A stretch of 64,000 nt of DNA from Cristatella mucedo (lineage: Eukaryota; Bryozoa; Phylactolaemata; Cristatellidae): assembly GCA_009760855.2 (NCBI GenBank), contig WPIO01000036.1, forward strand, positions 1,817,001 to 1,881,000, read 5' to 3'. Numbering within the stretch: the stretch's first letter is position 1; the number at the start of each line of letters is the position of its first letter. A model generated the notes under the pieces. The model saw only the letters and a program-made list of their open reading frames with translations. It did not search any database and was not told where the DNA came from. Shown piece after piece: positions 62,285 to 64,000 of this stretch. A program made the position numbers and the translations under genes.

Positions 62285-62290
62285 AATAAA
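62285..62290 (+). terminator. Poly(A) signal
   Basis: AATAAA about 120 nt after the stop of the small secreted protein. A second AATAAA lies at 62353-62358. Confidence 0.5.
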
Positions 62291-62358
62291 TTTGTTATGG
62301 AATAAGCATCTACGTGTTATTAGTAGCTGAACATCAGTATAAATGACGCCTGAATAAA

Positions 62359-63128
62359 ATAAGCCAAAATCTTTCAAGCAATGTTTCTGTTTACTATCAC
62401 ACTTCATTGTATTAACTTTAATCGAAGTTGTCAGTGGCACCTGGCTGGAATTTGTCGCTTTGAAGGGGATGCTTGGTTTTTTGCTTCTACGACTGCTTTT
62501 TTGAGACTTGTTCATCAAGGTCTCTTTTAAAGTTGTGCTTAAAAGCCGGCTGCTGTTAGTGCTAGTATACTAACAGGTCTTTGTTCTTAATACGTTACGT
62601 TCACAGCAGGATAATTTGCGGCAACATAATTTGCGGTATACATTTTACGATCGTAAGCCTAGTTTTAAAGCACCCAGGGAAACGTGCTGAGCTGGCAGCA
62701 GGTACATAGCTGGTAGTGCAATCGCACTATTGATGCAGCAAATATTCATGACACACTTGGTCGCACCTGCAGCTTTCCTGCTCTCCAGCAGGAGGCTAGA
62801 TAAGACCGAATATTCTAGATGAAGATGCCAGTCAAAACCCCCGAGAAATTAAGTTTGAAGGTGCGGTTATTATTTTAGATGAGTACGGGTATGTGGATTT
62901 CAACTTTCGCGTAAAATGGGATGATTTTGTCACCTCACAAGATGTTTTGGAAAACTAGATATTAAACGTTAAACTGGCAGGTACAGTTGTACCCTTCAAC
63001 ACCATTAAAGACTTGGTTTAGTGTGCTGCCGAGATCTGAGAACGTGGTTAAGTGATTTCGGACGACTGTCTTCCGGTCGGGAGTGAGTAGTGAGACCCAA
63101 TGTGGTCGGTGGTCTGGGTGCCTAGTGG
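62359..63128. other. No recognised feature
   Basis: AT-rich unique-looking sequence. Confidence 0.5.
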
Positions 63129-63247
63129 CTAATTAATGAAGCCTGCCTGGCGGACCTCGTGCATTTCGTGAAAGTAGCCACCGGCATGGCAGTGGTAGTG
63201 CATCGGCCGACGCCATTTCCGGCTTGGAACACATTTGATCGTTGTTC
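63129..63247 (-). CDS. Candidate terminal exon, function unknown
   Basis: A strong acceptor (CTCTTCCCCCTACAG|GA) opens a phase 1 exon of 38 codons ending in TAG: TTIKCVPSRKWRRPMHYHCH and AGGYFHEMHEVRQAGFIN. Non-repetitive composition and the acceptor suggest a real exon. Its upstream partners would lie to the right, perhaps beyond the window. Confidence 0.4.
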
Positions 63248-63249
63248 CT

Positions 63250-64000
63250 GTAGGGGGAAGAGGCGTGGTGGCACGGGTAGCTCCCTTCCCGGCCCTGGCA
63301 GAGCAGGGCTCTGCCGACAGGTAAATTGATTTTAAAACGTTTTTAAACATAAATTAAATTTGTGCAGGAAACACGACTTCGTTGTTCCTTTTTCGTTTGT
63401 GACTTCAGTAATTAGCGAGTTCCAGGATTTTTGAGAAAGCCACCTAATGCATGGCCTTAAAAGTATTTCAGGACTGCTTGAGGCGCAGCTAACTAACTGT
63501 CTTGTGTCGGGTGGTACATCGCATAGCCTGCTTGGGGGAGCAGCTTGGAACACCACACACAGAGTTGCGGAGGCGCGGCAAGCCTTTTCAATCACTGTAA
63601 AGGAATGTACTCTGTATCCAATTGGTCAGACGGGAGCACAGCTGCTCTTTGAGCAGAGGAAACCCATGGCTGATCCTCTGGGTTAGCTAAATAGGCTTAT
63701 AGCCGCATTCACCTCTTTCGGCACTAACAAACAACTTCGAAACAGTCATTTTTTTCTTAAATTCCAAAGCCTATTTTTCACACGAAGCGCAGGCATATAA
63801 AAAACTCTATCATTTTTCGAGGCATTGGGAGACTCTTTAGCACCATAGATCATCATTGAACTAGCCAAATATATTTCAGTCATTTTTTACTCTCATTTAC
63901 TTCACACTAGTGGGCGACTGCTCAAAATGCAAAAAGAGAAGTAACCAATCCTTTTTGCTTATGCATATGAGCAACTTGACGTACTACTCCCCAGGACTCG
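63250..64000. other. No secure feature
   Basis: ORFs on both strands (63332-63595 minus, 63447-63686 plus) show no recognised motif. Confidence 0.4.

Overview
The window looks like nuclear DNA of an invertebrate animal. It has interrupted genes, long introns packed with tRNA-headed SINEs and CR1/L2-type LINE fragments, many microsatellites, a KIF19-type kinesin (a ciliary motor) and a gene made of phase 1-1 immunoglobulin exons. It is not bacterial, and there is no operon, CRISPR array or plausible free-standing tRNA or rRNA gene. I cannot name the species or phylum. All repeat names here (LINE-1, LINE-2, SINE-A, SINE-B) are local labels.

Region 1-29 kb is GC- and CpG-rich. It is dominated by one minus-strand gene, a kinesin-8 of the KIF19 type. 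I reconstructed 14 exons from about 28.3 kb down to the stop at 4.37 kb. Splice sites and reading phases agree for exons 2 to 13. The first exon and the left edge of the last exon are less certain. The conceptual product is about 1,025 residues, close to the 998 of human KIF19. One intron uses a GC donor, and the tail carries a run of about 19 prolines encoded by a CGG/CCG repeat. Its introns hold LINEs, SINEs, long CT/GA tracts and a remarkable 1.15 kb cluster of near-perfect hairpins (24.0-25.15 kb).

Region 29-53 kb is AT-rich. It begins with GA microsatellites and a dense field of LINE-1 copies. From 44.0 to 32.6 kb, on the minus strand, lies the 3' part of a transmembrane immunoglobulin-domain receptor: three Ig exons, all phase 1-1, then an exon with a membrane segment, a short cytoplasmic tail and a stop. 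The 3' end of the first Ig exon has been recently copied upstream, and possible exon relics lie at 51-52 kb. The longest LINE copy (48.4-49.95 kb) has an open reverse transcriptase frame with an altered catalytic motif.

Region 53-64 kb contains a decayed Ty3/Gypsy reverse transcriptase, a second LINE-2 copy, SINEs, and a small plus-strand three-exon gene at 61.2-62.2 kb. That gene predicts a 108-residue secreted protein: a signal peptide plus two homologous three-cysteine modules, one per exon, followed by a poly(A) signal. I do not recognise the family. It and the Ig receptor are the best candidates for undescribed genes. Further isolated exon candidates lie at 2.7, 46.3, 60.6-61.15 and 63.1 kb.
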